64,000 nt of DNA from JADJPO01 sp046330955. Lineage in GTDB: Bacteria > Actinomycetota > Actinomycetes > Actinomycetales > Kineosporiaceae. The stretch spans positions 45,648 to 109,647 of the forward strand of contig JAXLRT010000021.1 of NCBI GenBank assembly GCA_046330955.1, in the 5' to 3' direction. Below are positions 43,310-52,215 of this stretch, one piece after another. Made by a program: the position numbers and the translations under genes. Every line of letters starts with the position of its first letter. Positions within the stretch are counted from its first letter, which is position 1. A model generated the notes under the pieces. That model ran no database searches. It was given only the letters and a program-made list of their open reading frames with translations, and was not told the origin of the DNA.

Positions 43310-44491
43310 GTGGGTACCCATCCCGCCGGACGGCTCGAGGACGTCTGGAACGCCGCGTGGGGCGCGGTGTTCCGGCGGCGCGGGTGGCGGCCGGTGATCG
43401 TGCCGTACCAGGGCTACGGCAGGTCGGGGGACGAGGGCTTCGTCCGCGTGCTCGCCCGGGTGCTGCTGGTGCCGGGGCAGGAGCCGCGGGTGAATCGGCG
43501 GGCGTCGGCCGCTGCCCTGGCCTCGGTCGGGGCTTCGGTCGGGGCCCGGGCCCGCTCGCTGCGGGACTGGTCGGCGCGGAAGGGGTCGGCGCGGGCGCCG
43601 TCCGGTCGAGCCGGCACCGTCCGCACCGCTCCCCCGGGCCTGCCCGACCGGCGGGGGTGGCGGGCGTTCTTCACCCTGCCCGCGGCCCACGTCCCGGTGA
43701 CCGTGTCGGTGGGCGATGTCGAGCACCCGGTCAGGGCCGATCGGTCGGGCATCGTGGACGTGCGCCTACCCGCCCCCGAGCAGGCGCCGGGCTGGCAGCA
43801 GGTCACCCTGCGCATCGCGGCGCCGGACGAGCACACCGTGGACGCCGTCACCGCGCGGGTGTTCGTGGTGGCCCCCGATCAGACCTTCGGCCTGGTCAGC
43901 GACATCGACGACACGGTGATCCGCACCCTGCTGCCCCGGCCGCTGCTCGCGGCCTACAACACCTTCGTGCTGCGCGAGACCTCACGTAGTCCCGTTGCGG
44001 GCATGTCCGAGTTGTACCGCCGGCTGCTGGCCCCGCACCCGGGAGCGCCGACGGTGTACGTCTCGACCGGGGCCTGGAACACCGCCGCGATGCTGCGGCG
44101 CTTCCTGGCACGCCACGGCTACCCCGAGGGTCCGTTGCTGCTCACCGACTGGGGGCCGACCAACACCGGGTGGTTCCGCAGCGGGGCCGATCACAAGCGG
44201 GCGTGCCTGCGCGCGCTCGCCGCCGACCTGCCCTCGGTGCGCTGGGTGCTGGTCGGGGACGACGGCCAGCGCGACCCGAGCCTGTACGCCGAGTTCGCCC
44301 GTGAGCGGCCCGACCGGGTGCGGGTGATCGCGATCCGGCAGTTGACGGTGACCGAGCAGATGCTGGCGCACGGCTCGGCGACCAACCGGATCGGCGAGCA
44401 CTACGGGCCGGCGCGCAGCGTCGTCCCCGAGGTGCGCGCCCCCGACGGGACCTCGCTGGCCGCCGCCTTGACGGGGCTGGACGTGTCCTGA
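43310..44491 (+). CDS. App1-like phosphatase (DUF2183)
   Basis: 393 residues. The HAD-like core has LVSDIDDTVIRT (DxDDT, catalytic Asp pair), VYVSTGAWNTAAMLRRFL and FVLVGDDGQRDPSLYAEF (metal-binding GDDGQ). Yeast App1 with this motif is a phosphatidate phosphatase. The N-terminal half carries a beta-rich module. GTG start directly after the ABC permease. The last 90 bp overlap the convergent gene on the other strand. Confidence 0.88.
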   Translation: MGTHPAGRLEDVWNAAWGAVFRRRGWRPVIVPYQGYGRSGDEGFVRVLARVLLVPGQEPRVNRRASAAALASVGASVGARARSLRDWSARKGSARAPSGRAGTVRTAPPGLPDRRGWRAFFTLPAAHVPVTVSVGDVEHPVRADRSGIVDVRLPAPEQAPGWQQVTLRIAAPDEHTVDAVTARVFVVAPDQTFGLVSDIDDTVIRTLLPRPLLAAYNTFVLRETSRSPVAGMSELYRRLLAPHPGAPTVYVSTGAWNTAAMLRRFLARHGYPEGPLLLTDWGPTNTGWFRSGADHKRACLRALAADLPSVRWVLVGDDGQRDPSLYAEFARERPDRVRVIAIRQLTVTEQMLAHGSATNRIGEHYGPARSVVPEVRAPDGTSLAAALTGLDVS

Positions 44492-44949
44492 CCCGACTCC
44501 TGATCGGACTCCTGACCCGACTCCTGATCGGCGGTGTTGTGGCTGGTCCCCTCGCGATCCTCGAGGCCGACCGCCGCGAGCAGTTCTCGACGGTCCCGGT
44601 CGAGGTCGCGCGCCCCGTCGACACCCTGCAGGTGCTCCATCAGATCGCCCAGCCCCTGGGCCAGGGCGTTGAGCTTGTGCTGCACCGCCTGGTCGCTGCG
44701 GGTCTGACTGTTCTGCAACAGCGCCACCATCAGGAAGGTGATGATCGTCGTGGCGGTGTTGATCACCAACTGCCAGGTGTCCACCGATCCCAGCAGCACG
44801 ATGGACGGCGCCCAGATGACGATCAGACCCAGGCAGAAGGCGAAGAACCACGCCCGGCCGGCCACGCGGGAGGCCGCCCCGGCGAACCGATCGAAGGCCC
44901 CGACCCGCTCGGAGACCTCCGTGGGCAATCTCGGCACCCGCTCAGCCAT
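44401..44949 (-). CDS. Low-affinity iron permease family small membrane protein
   Basis: 182 residues. FAFCLGLIVIWAPSIVLLG and WQLVINTATTIITFLMVALLQNSQTRSDQAVQHKLNAL match the Fet4-like DUF1003/low-affinity iron permease family; the QNSQTRD pattern is typical. The C-terminus is a low-complexity tail with QESGQESDQESGQD, overlapping antisense with the end of the App1-like gene. ATG 44949 is three codons after an alternative one at 44958. Transport of iron is a family name only. Confidence 0.8.
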   Translation of the reverse strand: MAERVPRLPTEVSERVGAFDRFAGAASRVAGRAWFFAFCLGLIVIWAPSIVLLGSVDTWQLVINTATTIITFLMVALLQNSQTRSDQAVQHKLNALAQGLGDLMEHLQGVDGARDLDRDRRELLAAVGLEDREGTSHNTADQESGQESDQESGQDTSSPVKAAASEVPSGARTSGTTLRAGP

Positions 44950-45071
44950 GGTGCTCACCAGGTCGCGCAGCCATGTCGACTCCGTTCGCGTCCGGGGCGA
45001 TCACCCTTCGGGGACGCCCGGAGGCGGCTTACCCGCGCCGGTGCCGATCAAACCCCGCGCGCCGAACCAAC

Positions 45072-45446
45072 TCAGGCGACCGGCTGCTGCTTCTTCAGCC
45101 GGTCGAAGTGTTCGTGGAACTCGATGAACGAGGCCAGCGCCCGCGAGCCGTAGACCGTGGCCGGGCCACCGTTCAGCACCAAGGCCACCGCGATCGTCTC
45201 GGCGACCTCCTCGAGGGTGGCACCGGCTCGCGCCGCGCCCTTGGCGTAGGTGGCAATGCTCCCGTCGCACTGCTTGGAGATCGCGATGCCGAGGGCCATC
45301 AGTTCCTTCACCTTGGTGCTCAGGACACCTTCGTGCAGCGCTGCGGTGTGCGTGGTCGCGTGGCCGTCATAGATCTCGGGGATCAGGCTGCGCAACTTCG
45401 CCGTGTCGTCGTGCAGGTCGGCGAGGATGTCTCGTCCGTGGGACAT
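45072..45446 (-). CDS. Carboxymuconolactone decarboxylase-like protein
   Basis: 124 residues. LSTKVKELMALGIAISKQCDGSIATYAKGAARAGATLEEVAETIAVAL is the AhpD/CMD helix pair. It has one Cys at the active-site helix where AhpD has CxxC, so it is not a typical AhpD. The function is probably a redox-linked or decarboxylase activity; unproven. ATG 45446 has an AGGAG Shine-Dalgarno. Confidence 0.88.
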   Translation of the reverse strand: MSHGRDILADLHDDTAKLRSLIPEIYDGHATTHTAALHEGVLSTKVKELMALGIAISKQCDGSIATYAKGAARAGATLEEVAETIAVALVLNGGPATVYGSRALASFIEFHEHFDRLKKQQPVA

Positions 45447-45646
45447 GGGGCAACTCCTGGGAGGCTGGATCCGGAGTGCGGATCCGACGATCACCTTCTG
45501 CTGACCCTGTGATGATCGGCTGGGTGGGGTCGTTGCCATACTCCTGGGCCGATCGAAACTCCTGAGCTGACCGGACATGAGCGACAGGGGTCGAGCCGAT
45601 GTCACCGAGGAGGCTCCGCCCCGATCCGCTGGGTAGCCTGCCCGCC

Positions 45647-46588
45647 ATGGACCTCACCGACCTGCGCGTCTTCACCGAGCCTCAGCAGGGGGCGAGCTAT
45701 GCGGACCTGCTCGCCGTGGCCCGGCGCGCCGAGGTGCTCGGCTTCGGAGCGTTCTTCCGCAGCGACCACTACCTGGTCATGGGGGACGCCTCGGGGTTGC
45801 CCGGGCCGACCGATGCCTGGATCACGCTGGCCGGGCTGGCGCGCGAGACCTCGACCATCCGGCTGGGCACGCTGGTGTCGGCGGCCACGTTCCGGCTGCC
45901 GGGTCCGTTGGCGATCAGCGTGGCGCAGGTCGATGCGATGTCGGCCGGACGCGTCGAGTTCGGCTTCGGGGCCGGCTGGTTCGAGGCCGAGCACGCCGCC
46001 TACGGCATCCCGTTCGGCTCGGTCGGTGACCGGTTCACCAACCTCGAGGAGCAGCTCGCGATCATCCACGGCCTGTGGATCACCCCGGACGACGCGCGGT
46101 TCGACTTCGCCGGCGAGCGCTGGCAGGTGAAGGACTCCCCCGCGCTGCCCAAGCCGGCCCAGGCGGGCGGCCCGCCGATCATCATCGGGGGCGGTGGTCC
46201 GACCCGGACGCCGCGCCTGGCCGCCCGGTATGCCGCGGAGTTCAACCTGCCGTTCAACTCGCTGGAGGCCTTCGCCGAGCGCCAGGCCACGGTCGGGGCG
46301 GCGTGCGCGGCGGTCGGGCGCGATCCGTCGTCCATGATCTATTCGGCCGCCCTGGTGGTCTGCTGCGGCGCCGACGAGGCCGAGGTGGCACGGCGCGCCG
46401 CGGCCATCGGCCGCGAGCCGGACGAGTTGCGGGCCCACGGTGCGGCCGGCACGCCGCAGGAGGTGGCCGCCACCTTGCGAGCCTGGCGGGACGCCGGGGC
46501 GCAGCGGCTCTACCTGCAGGTGCTCGACCTGGCCGACCTCGACCACCTCGACCTGATCGCCACCGAGGTGGCCCCGCTGCTGGCCTGA
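45647..46588 (+). CDS. LLM-class F420-type oxidoreductase (TIGR03560-like)
   Basis: 313 residues. VFTEPQQGASYADLLAVARRAEVLGFGAFFRSDHYL, DAMSAGRVEFGFGAGWFEAEH and PPIIIGGGGPTRTPRLAARYAAEFN are the family blocks. F420 use is inferred from related actinobacterial enzymes. TAGCCT is seven bases before the ATG. The gene ends in a palindrome shared with the thrC upstream region. Confidence 0.88.
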   Translation: MDLTDLRVFTEPQQGASYADLLAVARRAEVLGFGAFFRSDHYLVMGDASGLPGPTDAWITLAGLARETSTIRLGTLVSAATFRLPGPLAISVAQVDAMSAGRVEFGFGAGWFEAEHAAYGIPFGSVGDRFTNLEEQLAIIHGLWITPDDARFDFAGERWQVKDSPALPKPAQAGGPPIIIGGGGPTRTPRLAARYAAEFNLPFNSLEAFAERQATVGAACAAVGRDPSSMIYSAALVVCCGADEAEVARRAAAIGREPDELRAHGAAGTPQEVAATLRAWRDAGAQRLYLQVLDLADLDHLDLIATEVAPLLA

Positions 46589-46599
46589 GGCGCGTCGTC

Positions 46600-46652
46600 C
46601 ATGATCGTGACGAGTTCGTCCGTGATGGACGGAACAACTCGTCACGATCATG
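46600..46652. repeat. Inverted repeat between LLM gene and thrC
   Basis: CATGATCGTGACGAGTT (46600-46616) is perfectly inverted at 46636-46652. The loop contains a further 5-bp stem (CGTCC/GGACG). The hairpin can end the LLM gene and overlaps where the -35 box of the downstream gene should lie. Confidence 0.75.
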
Positions 46653-46679
46653 AAAACCCGCCCCAGTAGGCTGGGCGCT

Positions 46680-48155
46680 GTGGAGTCCCAGCCGCCGATC
46701 CGCTACCTCAGCACGCGCAGCGATGCGCCGCCGCGCACCTTCAGCGAGATCCTGCTCGAGGGCCTGGCCCCGGACGGCGGCCTGTACCTGCCGACCCGCT
46801 ACCCCCAGCTGGACGCCGCGACGCTCGCCTCGTGGCGCGGCCTGAGTTACGCCGAGCTGGCCGAGCGGGTGCTGGCGCTGTTCATCGACGACCTCCCGGC
46901 CGCCGACCTGCGTGACCTGGTGCAGCGCACCTATACCGCGCAGGTGTTCGGCACCGAGGCGATCACCCCGCTGACGCCGCTGGCGGGGTTCGACGGCGGC
47001 GCGCTGTCCCTGCTCGAGCTCTCGAACGGCCCGACGCTGGCGTTCAAGGACATGGCGATGCAGCTGCTCGGCGCCCTGTTCGAGTACGAACTCGGTCGCC
47101 GCGGGCAGGTCCTGAACATCCTGGGCGCGACGTCCGGCGACACCGGCAGCGCCGCCGAGTACGCGATGCGCGGGCGCGCCGGCATCGCGGTGTTCATGCT
47201 CAGCCCGTACGGCCGGATGAGCCCGTTCCAGCAGGCCCAGATGTTCACCCTGGCCGAGCCGAACATCCACAACCTCGCGGTCGAGGGCGTCTTCGACGAC
47301 TGTCAGGACGTCGTGAAGGCCGTCTCGGCCGACCTCGAGTTCAAGCGCCGGCTGCACATCGGCACCGTCAACTCGATCAACTGGGCGCGGCTGGTGGCGC
47401 AGGTGGTCTACTACGTCGCCGGCTGGCTGGCGGCCACCGACCCGGCCCGCCGTGGCCGCGAGGAAGGCGCCGGTGACGACCAGCAGGTCAGTTTCACCGT
47501 GCCGTCCGGCAACTTCGGCAACATCTGCGCCGGGCACGTGGCCCGCATGATGGGCCTGCCGATCCGCCGATTGGTGTTGGCCACCAACGAGAACAACGTG
47601 CTGGAGGAATTCATCCGCACCGGCACCTACCGGGTGCGCGGCGCCGCCGACACCCACGAGACGTCGAGCCCGTCGATGGACATCTCCAAGGCCTCGAACA
47701 TCGAGCGGTTCGTCTTCGACCTGCTCGACCGGGACGCCGCGCGCATCGCTCACCTGTTCGGCGAGCTGGTGCCCCGAGCCGGCGGGTTCACGATCAGCGC
47801 GGCCGAGCACGCCCGGATCGCCGACTTCGGTTTCGTCGCCGGAACCAGCTCTCACGCAGACCGTCTGGCCACCATCGCCGCAGTGCACGCGGCGTCCGGG
47901 CGGTTGATCGACACCCACACCGCGGACGGCGTCCACGTGGCGCGCGATCACGTCGAGGAGGGCGTCCCGATGGTCGTGCTCGAGACCGCCCAGCCGATCA
48001 AGTTCGCGGACGTCGTCCAGCAGGCAACCGGCGTCACCCCGCCGCTGCCCGCGGCCGTGGCCGACCTGCAGCAGCGCCCGCGCCGCTTCGAGGTGATGCC
48101 GGCCGACGCCGAGCAGATCAAGGCCTACCTCGACAAACACGCCGTCACGCACTGA
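46680..48155 (+). CDS. thrC: Threonine synthase
   Basis: 491 residues. The long (fungal/E. coli-like) type of threonine synthase: YLSTRSDAPPRTFSEILLEGLAPDGGLYLP at the start, NGPTLAFKDMAMQLLG with the PLP lysine, GATSGDTGSAAEYAM, and VPSGNFGNICAGHVARMMG. Converts O-phosphohomoserine to threonine. GTG 46680 is chosen because TAGGCT is seven bases before it; an in-frame ATG ten codons upstream lies in the palindrome. Confidence 0.95.
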   Translation: MESQPPIRYLSTRSDAPPRTFSEILLEGLAPDGGLYLPTRYPQLDAATLASWRGLSYAELAERVLALFIDDLPAADLRDLVQRTYTAQVFGTEAITPLTPLAGFDGGALSLLELSNGPTLAFKDMAMQLLGALFEYELGRRGQVLNILGATSGDTGSAAEYAMRGRAGIAVFMLSPYGRMSPFQQAQMFTLAEPNIHNLAVEGVFDDCQDVVKAVSADLEFKRRLHIGTVNSINWARLVAQVVYYVAGWLAATDPARRGREEGAGDDQQVSFTVPSGNFGNICAGHVARMMGLPIRRLVLATNENNVLEEFIRTGTYRVRGAADTHETSSPSMDISKASNIERFVFDLLDRDAARIAHLFGELVPRAGGFTISAAEHARIADFGFVAGTSSHADRLATIAAVHAASGRLIDTHTADGVHVARDHVEEGVPMVVLETAQPIKFADVVQQATGVTPPLPAAVADLQQRPRRFEVMPADAEQIKAYLDKHAVTH

Positions 48156-48156
48156 C

Positions 48157-49716
48157 CTACTGCTCGGCCCGCGGGTGGCGAACCGCGACGTACAGCGCCA
48201 CGGCCGTGCACACCGCCTGCATCCCGAGCAGCGACATCGTGACGCGTCCGGTCACCAGAGCGATGATCACGGGAATGCTCCCCACCACGGCCAGGTCCGG
48301 CCCTCGGGCGACCACCGCGGACAGGCCCGGCGGGATCGCCCCCATCGGGGTCATGATCAACGGTCCGGAGAAGTCCGGGATCGGACGCGAGGCGCCCCGA
48401 CCGGCCGCCGCGGCCCACATCGGGGCGGCCAGCAGGCCGAGCTCCAGGTGCCCGACCACCTCACCGAACCGCCAGGCCAGCAGCGTCGTCACCGCCGCGG
48501 ACCAGAACGCCATGACCACGGTCGGCACCACCAACCGGGCCAGCCGCAGGCCCGTCTCGCCCAGCGGCAGCATGGTGTTCAGCGCCGGCACCACCTGAGC
48601 CCGCCGGATGCCGTCGACGGTGGCGAGCGCCGCCAGATAGGCCCCCACCAGGGTGGCGCTCACGACCACCGCCGGCCGCGGCGTGGGCACCAACAACGCC
48701 AGCGCCGGGAGGCAGCCCGCCACCATGACCTGCACCGGGTAGCGCCGGGTCCGCACGAACAGCGCCCACTCGGCCAGCACCACGACCAGCGCGACCCGCG
48801 CCCGCCGCGACCGACCGGCCACCCGGAGCGTGGCCCGAACCAGCCAGCGCGCCCGGCGCCGAGCCGGTTCGGATCGCGCCGACAGCGCCCGGCCGAGGCC
48901 TCGCGGGTCGAGCGAGAGGACGGCGACCAAGGCCTCGTCCGCGCTCGCGCCCTGGCTGCGCAGGCTCACGCCGGGCACCCGATCCAGCCGCGCGTCCCAG
49001 CGCAGCATCAGGCCGACCGCCGCGGCGGAGAACGCGACGGCGGCCACGATCACACCGCCGGGCAGCCGCGGTGCCGGCCACGCCGCCACCGCCACCAGCA
49101 CGCCGAGGACGGGCGTGGCCGTCACCATCACGTCGGCGACGCGGCCGATGATCCGGTGGACACCGGGGTGAGGTTGGGCCAGCCCCGCGAGTTCGATCGC
49201 GGACGCCGTGAGCGCCCCACCGGTGACCGCCGCCCCGACAAGCCCGGACGGCGCCGCGCCGGCCGCGATGCCGACCGCGGCTCCGGTCACCGCGCCGCCG
49301 AGCAGCCCGATCCCTGGCCAGCGCCAGGCCGCCGTCCGCAACAGGGTGCGGCGCTCGACCGGCAGCGACAGCCACCACACCGACTCGGCGGACGAGACGG
49401 CCAACGGACCCAGCCGGGTGGCCAGCCCGACCAGGGCACCGAGCACGGCCCACGCGGCGAGCAGCCCGAGCCACCCGGCGTCCAGCCAGGGGCCGGACGC
49501 CGCGACGTCCGGCTGCGCGGACGCGTGCCCGGGGGCGAGCCGACCGGCCAGCGAGAACACCATGGCCGCGGCCATCAGCACCGCCACGCCGACCATGTAG
49601 AGGTGACCGAACGCGTCCGAGAAGCCGGCCGCAGCGTTGCGGCGCCCGCTGCGCCGGGTCCAGCGCCGGATCTCGGCCCCGGTCGGCAGCCGGGGCTCGG
49701 CCTCCACCGTGGTCAT
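48157..49716 (-). CDS. DUF6297-like membrane protein, exporter permease
   Basis: 519 residues with about 12 hydrophobic segments (for example HLYMVGVAVLMAAAMVFSLAG, VVVSATLVGAYLAALATVDG, LGMQAVCTAVALYVAV). I place it with DUF6297 membrane proteins that pair with ABC ATPases in actinobacteria. Ends two bases after thrC on the opposite strand. Starts ten bases after the ATPase gene stop, so it forms an operon with that gene. Confidence 0.75.
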   Translation of the reverse strand: MTTVEAEPRLPTGAEIRRWTRRSGRRNAAAGFSDAFGHLYMVGVAVLMAAAMVFSLAGRLAPGHASAQPDVAASGPWLDAGWLGLLAAWAVLGALVGLATRLGPLAVSSAESVWWLSLPVERRTLLRTAAWRWPGIGLLGGAVTGAAVGIAAGAAPSGLVGAAVTGGALTASAIELAGLAQPHPGVHRIIGRVADVMVTATPVLGVLVAVAAWPAPRLPGGVIVAAVAFSAAAVGLMLRWDARLDRVPGVSLRSQGASADEALVAVLSLDPRGLGRALSARSEPARRRARWLVRATLRVAGRSRRARVALVVVLAEWALFVRTRRYPVQVMVAGCLPALALLVPTPRPAVVVSATLVGAYLAALATVDGIRRAQVVPALNTMLPLGETGLRLARLVVPTVVMAFWSAAVTTLLAWRFGEVVGHLELGLLAAPMWAAAAGRGASRPIPDFSGPLIMTPMGAIPPGLSAVVARGPDLAVVGSIPVIIALVTGRVTMSLLGMQAVCTAVALYVAVRHPRAEQ

Positions 49717-49726
49717 CGCCGGCCCG

Positions 49727-50443
49727 TCACAGCTCGGCCCGGATCAGGTCCGCCCCGGCGGCCGCGTCCACGACCTGCACCGTGTGCTCGGCGATGGCGA
49801 CCACGGTGGTCGCCACCCGGGCGACCAGCTGCGGGTCGTGCGAGGCCATCAGGACGCCGCCCCCGCCGTCCCGCTCGTCGATCAGGAACTCCCCCAACCG
49901 GTGCCGCATGGCCGTGTCGAGCCGCTGCTCGGGCTCGTCCAGGATCATCAGCGACCGCGGCCGGGCGAACGCCGCCGCGAGCAGCAGCCGGCGCCGCTGG
50001 CCGGACGACAGCGCTGCGGGCAACGCATCGGCCCGTTCGACCAATCCGAAGTCGTCGAGCTGGGCCTCGACCACACCGTCGGGGTCGGCGACCCCGTGTC
50101 CCGCGCAGGTCAGCAGCAGGTGCTCGCGCACGGTCAGGGTCGGGAAGAACGCCTCCTCACCCAGGTCGACCGCCACATGTGAGCGGAACCGGCGCGTGCG
50201 GTCGTCGACCAGCCCACCCAAGACCTCGACCGATCCCGCCAACGGCTTCAGCAGGCCGACCACGGTGCGCAACAGCGTCGACTTGCCGGTGCCGTTCGCC
50301 CCGACGACCACCACGACATCGCCGGGGGCGACGGTCAGACTCACCGGCGGGCACACCGGCAGCCCGTACCCGACGTGCACGCCGTCGAGGCGCACCAGCG
50401 TGGTGCTGCCTGCCGACGGATCGGCATCGCGAACGGAGGTCAT
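49727..50443 (-). CDS. ABC transporter ATP-binding protein
   Basis: 238 residues. Walker A VGANGTGKST, signature LSSGQRRRLLLAAAFA, Walker B SLMILDEPEQRLD and H-loop MASHDPQ. ATG 50443 is preferred since the domain starts soon after; an in-frame start 81 bp upstream adds a Ser/Arg-rich segment. Works with the DUF6297-like protein that follows. Confidence 0.88.
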   Translation of the reverse strand: MTSVRDADPSAGSTTLVRLDGVHVGYGLPVCPPVSLTVAPGDVVVVVGANGTGKSTLLRTVVGLLKPLAGSVEVLGGLVDDRTRRFRSHVAVDLGEEAFFPTLTVREHLLLTCAGHGVADPDGVVEAQLDDFGLVERADALPAALSSGQRRRLLLAAAFARPRSLMILDEPEQRLDTAMRHRLGEFLIDERDGGGGVLMASHDPQLVARVATTVVAIAEHTVQVVDAAAGADLIRAEL

Positions 50444-50570
50444 CCCCCGATCGAACCAGGCTCCGACGTGGTCCGGGGACGGCGACCCGGACCTGGAGCC
50501 GGTTCGAGATCGAGGCGACAGCACTCCTGCCGCGACCCCTCATCGTCGACGGATGTCGGAGGTCCCGGCG

Positions 50571-50652
50571 CATCGCACCAGATTCGTCACAACTGCTCGA
50601 AACCCGGCCCTCGCGCCCCCGAACGGCCGGTTCTGACGAATCCGGTGCGATG
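50571..50652. repeat. Long palindrome, family B
   Basis: Arms of 23 bp (50571-50593 and 50630-50652) with two mismatches around a 36-nt loop. Arms match the palindrome at 34805-34888. It sits directly after the GH16 stop codon, so it may end that gene. Confidence 0.82.
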
Positions 50653-50654
50653 GC

Positions 50655-51992
50655 TCACGCGGTGGCGGGGCCGTGCACGCTCACCTGGTCGATCGCGTAG
50701 CTCGCCGGGAACGCTGTGGCGTCGTCGGGGCTGCCCGGCCAGCGTCCCCCGACAGCGAGGTTGAGCCGCAGGTACATCGGGCGGCTGAACGCCGACGTCA
50801 GCCACGGCGTGGTGGCCGTGGTGCGGGTCAGGGTGAGGCGACCGTCGAGGAACCACTGGATCTGCCCGGGGTCCCACTCGACGGCGTAGGTGTGCCAGCC
50901 GTCGCTGGGTGCGGTGCCCGCCGGGAAGGTCGCGATCGCCGTCTGCATCGGATACGTCGGCCGGTAGTCGTAGTGCAGGCTCTGGTGCACCCGGGTGGCC
51001 TCGGCGCCCGTGTTCGGCCCGCTGCCGATCGCCTCCATGATGTCGAGCTCACCGGTGCCGCCGTCCACCGGACGCATCCAGAACGCCGGCCACAGCCCCT
51101 GCGAGGCCCCTGGCGCGGTGGGCAGCTTCGCCCGCATCGCGAACCGGCCGTAGGTGAAGGCGCGCTTGCCCTTGGTCTGCAGGAAGGCCGAGGAGTAGTC
51201 CCGCCCGCCGGGGAACCGGGCATCGGCACTGCCACAGGTCAGCGGCGTGGGCTCGCGGCGGGCGGTCAGGGCGAGGGCTCCGTCGCCGACCAACACGTTC
51301 TCCGGGCGGCTGGTCAGGCAGGCGAGTTCGAGGTTGCCGTCGCCGAAGGTCGAGTCGTTCAGCGCCGTCCACGACGAGGTGTCCAGCGCGGTGCCGGAGA
51401 ACTCGTCAGCCCACACCGGCGGGCGCGATCGGAAGGTGATGTCGTCGACGTCGACGGTGCCACCGGCCGGCAGCGACGGCGCGAGCACGTTCAGGTCGAG
51501 GCTCGCCCCGCCGGTGGTGGCCACGTAGTTGACGCCGATCAGGGTCCAGGCGGTGCCGACCGTGACGGTCGCGACCGCCTCACCGCGTTTGGTGGTGGCC
51601 CACTCCTGCAGCCGGATGCTCACCGGGGTGGCCCGGCCGGCGCGCACCCAGGCCGTGGCGGTATAGCTGGCGCCGGCGACGGTGCGCGACACCGTGTTCC
51701 GGGTGTCGTTGAGGATCACCGTGTAGCGCGAGGGCGCGGTGTGGGCGAGCCGGGCCCCGGTCCCGCGGCGTCCGGGCACCGAGGTCAGGGTGCCGCGGGT
51801 GGTGGACTCGAACCAGCCCGCAGTGCCGTCGAAGGTGGGGTTGACCAGGGTCTGCAGCGGCGCGGCGGCGGCCGGCGCGGCCGTCAGGGTGTCGGCGACC
51901 ACGGCGGTGGCAGCCACCAGCGGCAGGGCGGCGAGAACGGCCAGCGCGGTGGCGGCTCGACGGACGCACTCGGACGGCGTCCGTCGAGCCAT
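50655..51992 (-). CDS. Secreted GH16 glycoside hydrolase with N-terminal CBM-like domain
   Basis: 445 residues. Signal peptide (ALAVLAALPLVAATAVVADTLTAAPAAAA, cut near AAA-AP), a galactose-binding-like domain of about 150 residues (LVNPTFDGTAGWFESTTRGTLT to VDVDDITFRS) and the GH16 domain with GELDIMEAIGSGPN, which contains the ExDxxE catalytic set. GH16 enzymes cut beta-1,3/1,4-glucans or galactans. ATG 51992 fits the signal peptide. Confidence 0.92.
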   Translation of the reverse strand: MARRTPSECVRRAATALAVLAALPLVAATAVVADTLTAAPAAAAPLQTLVNPTFDGTAGWFESTTRGTLTSVPGRRGTGARLAHTAPSRYTVILNDTRNTVSRTVAGASYTATAWVRAGRATPVSIRLQEWATTKRGEAVATVTVGTAWTLIGVNYVATTGGASLDLNVLAPSLPAGGTVDVDDITFRSRPPVWADEFSGTALDTSSWTALNDSTFGDGNLELACLTSRPENVLVGDGALALTARREPTPLTCGSADARFPGGRDYSSAFLQTKGKRAFTYGRFAMRAKLPTAPGASQGLWPAFWMRPVDGGTGELDIMEAIGSGPNTGAEATRVHQSLHYDYRPTYPMQTAIATFPAGTAPSDGWHTYAVEWDPGQIQWFLDGRLTLTRTTATTPWLTSAFSRPMYLRLNLAVGGRWPGSPDDATAFPASYAIDQVSVHGPATA

Positions 51993-52215
51993 GCGAGGGC
52001 CACCTCCGCGTCCATCCGGTCGCTGGCTGCGTTCCGGTGATAACACAAAGCTATGGCGTGACTACCTAGGGTGTCGATACGCCTCTGGGGTGATCCGGCC
52101 CCTGAGGGTTCGTCGGATTGACCACCGAGTTCGGTGGTCACACCCACGAAGCTCGCCGAGTCACGATGTCGCCGCTGGTCTTCACGGCGATAGGTCGGGC
52201 CGCGACACTGGGCGC
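51993..52215. promoter_or_regulatory. Divergent promoter region, GH16 and LuxR regulator
   Basis: About 220 bp. It is richer in A/T than its surroundings around 52040-52060 (GATAACACAAAGC). GACACT at 52204-52209 is the likely -10 of the leaderless LuxR gene. No clear operator was found. Confidence 0.45.

Noticed and set aside
44401..44491. Shortening one of the two overlapping convergent genes
   Set aside because: Both frames continue naturally to their stops and no earlier stop exists; a 90-bp tail overlap is plausible, so both were kept.
48175..50700. Plus-strand open frame of 841 codons
   Set aside because: Antisense to the DUF6297-like protein and ABC ATPase genes; no domain is recognisable and the composition is mostly Arg, Gly, Pro and His.
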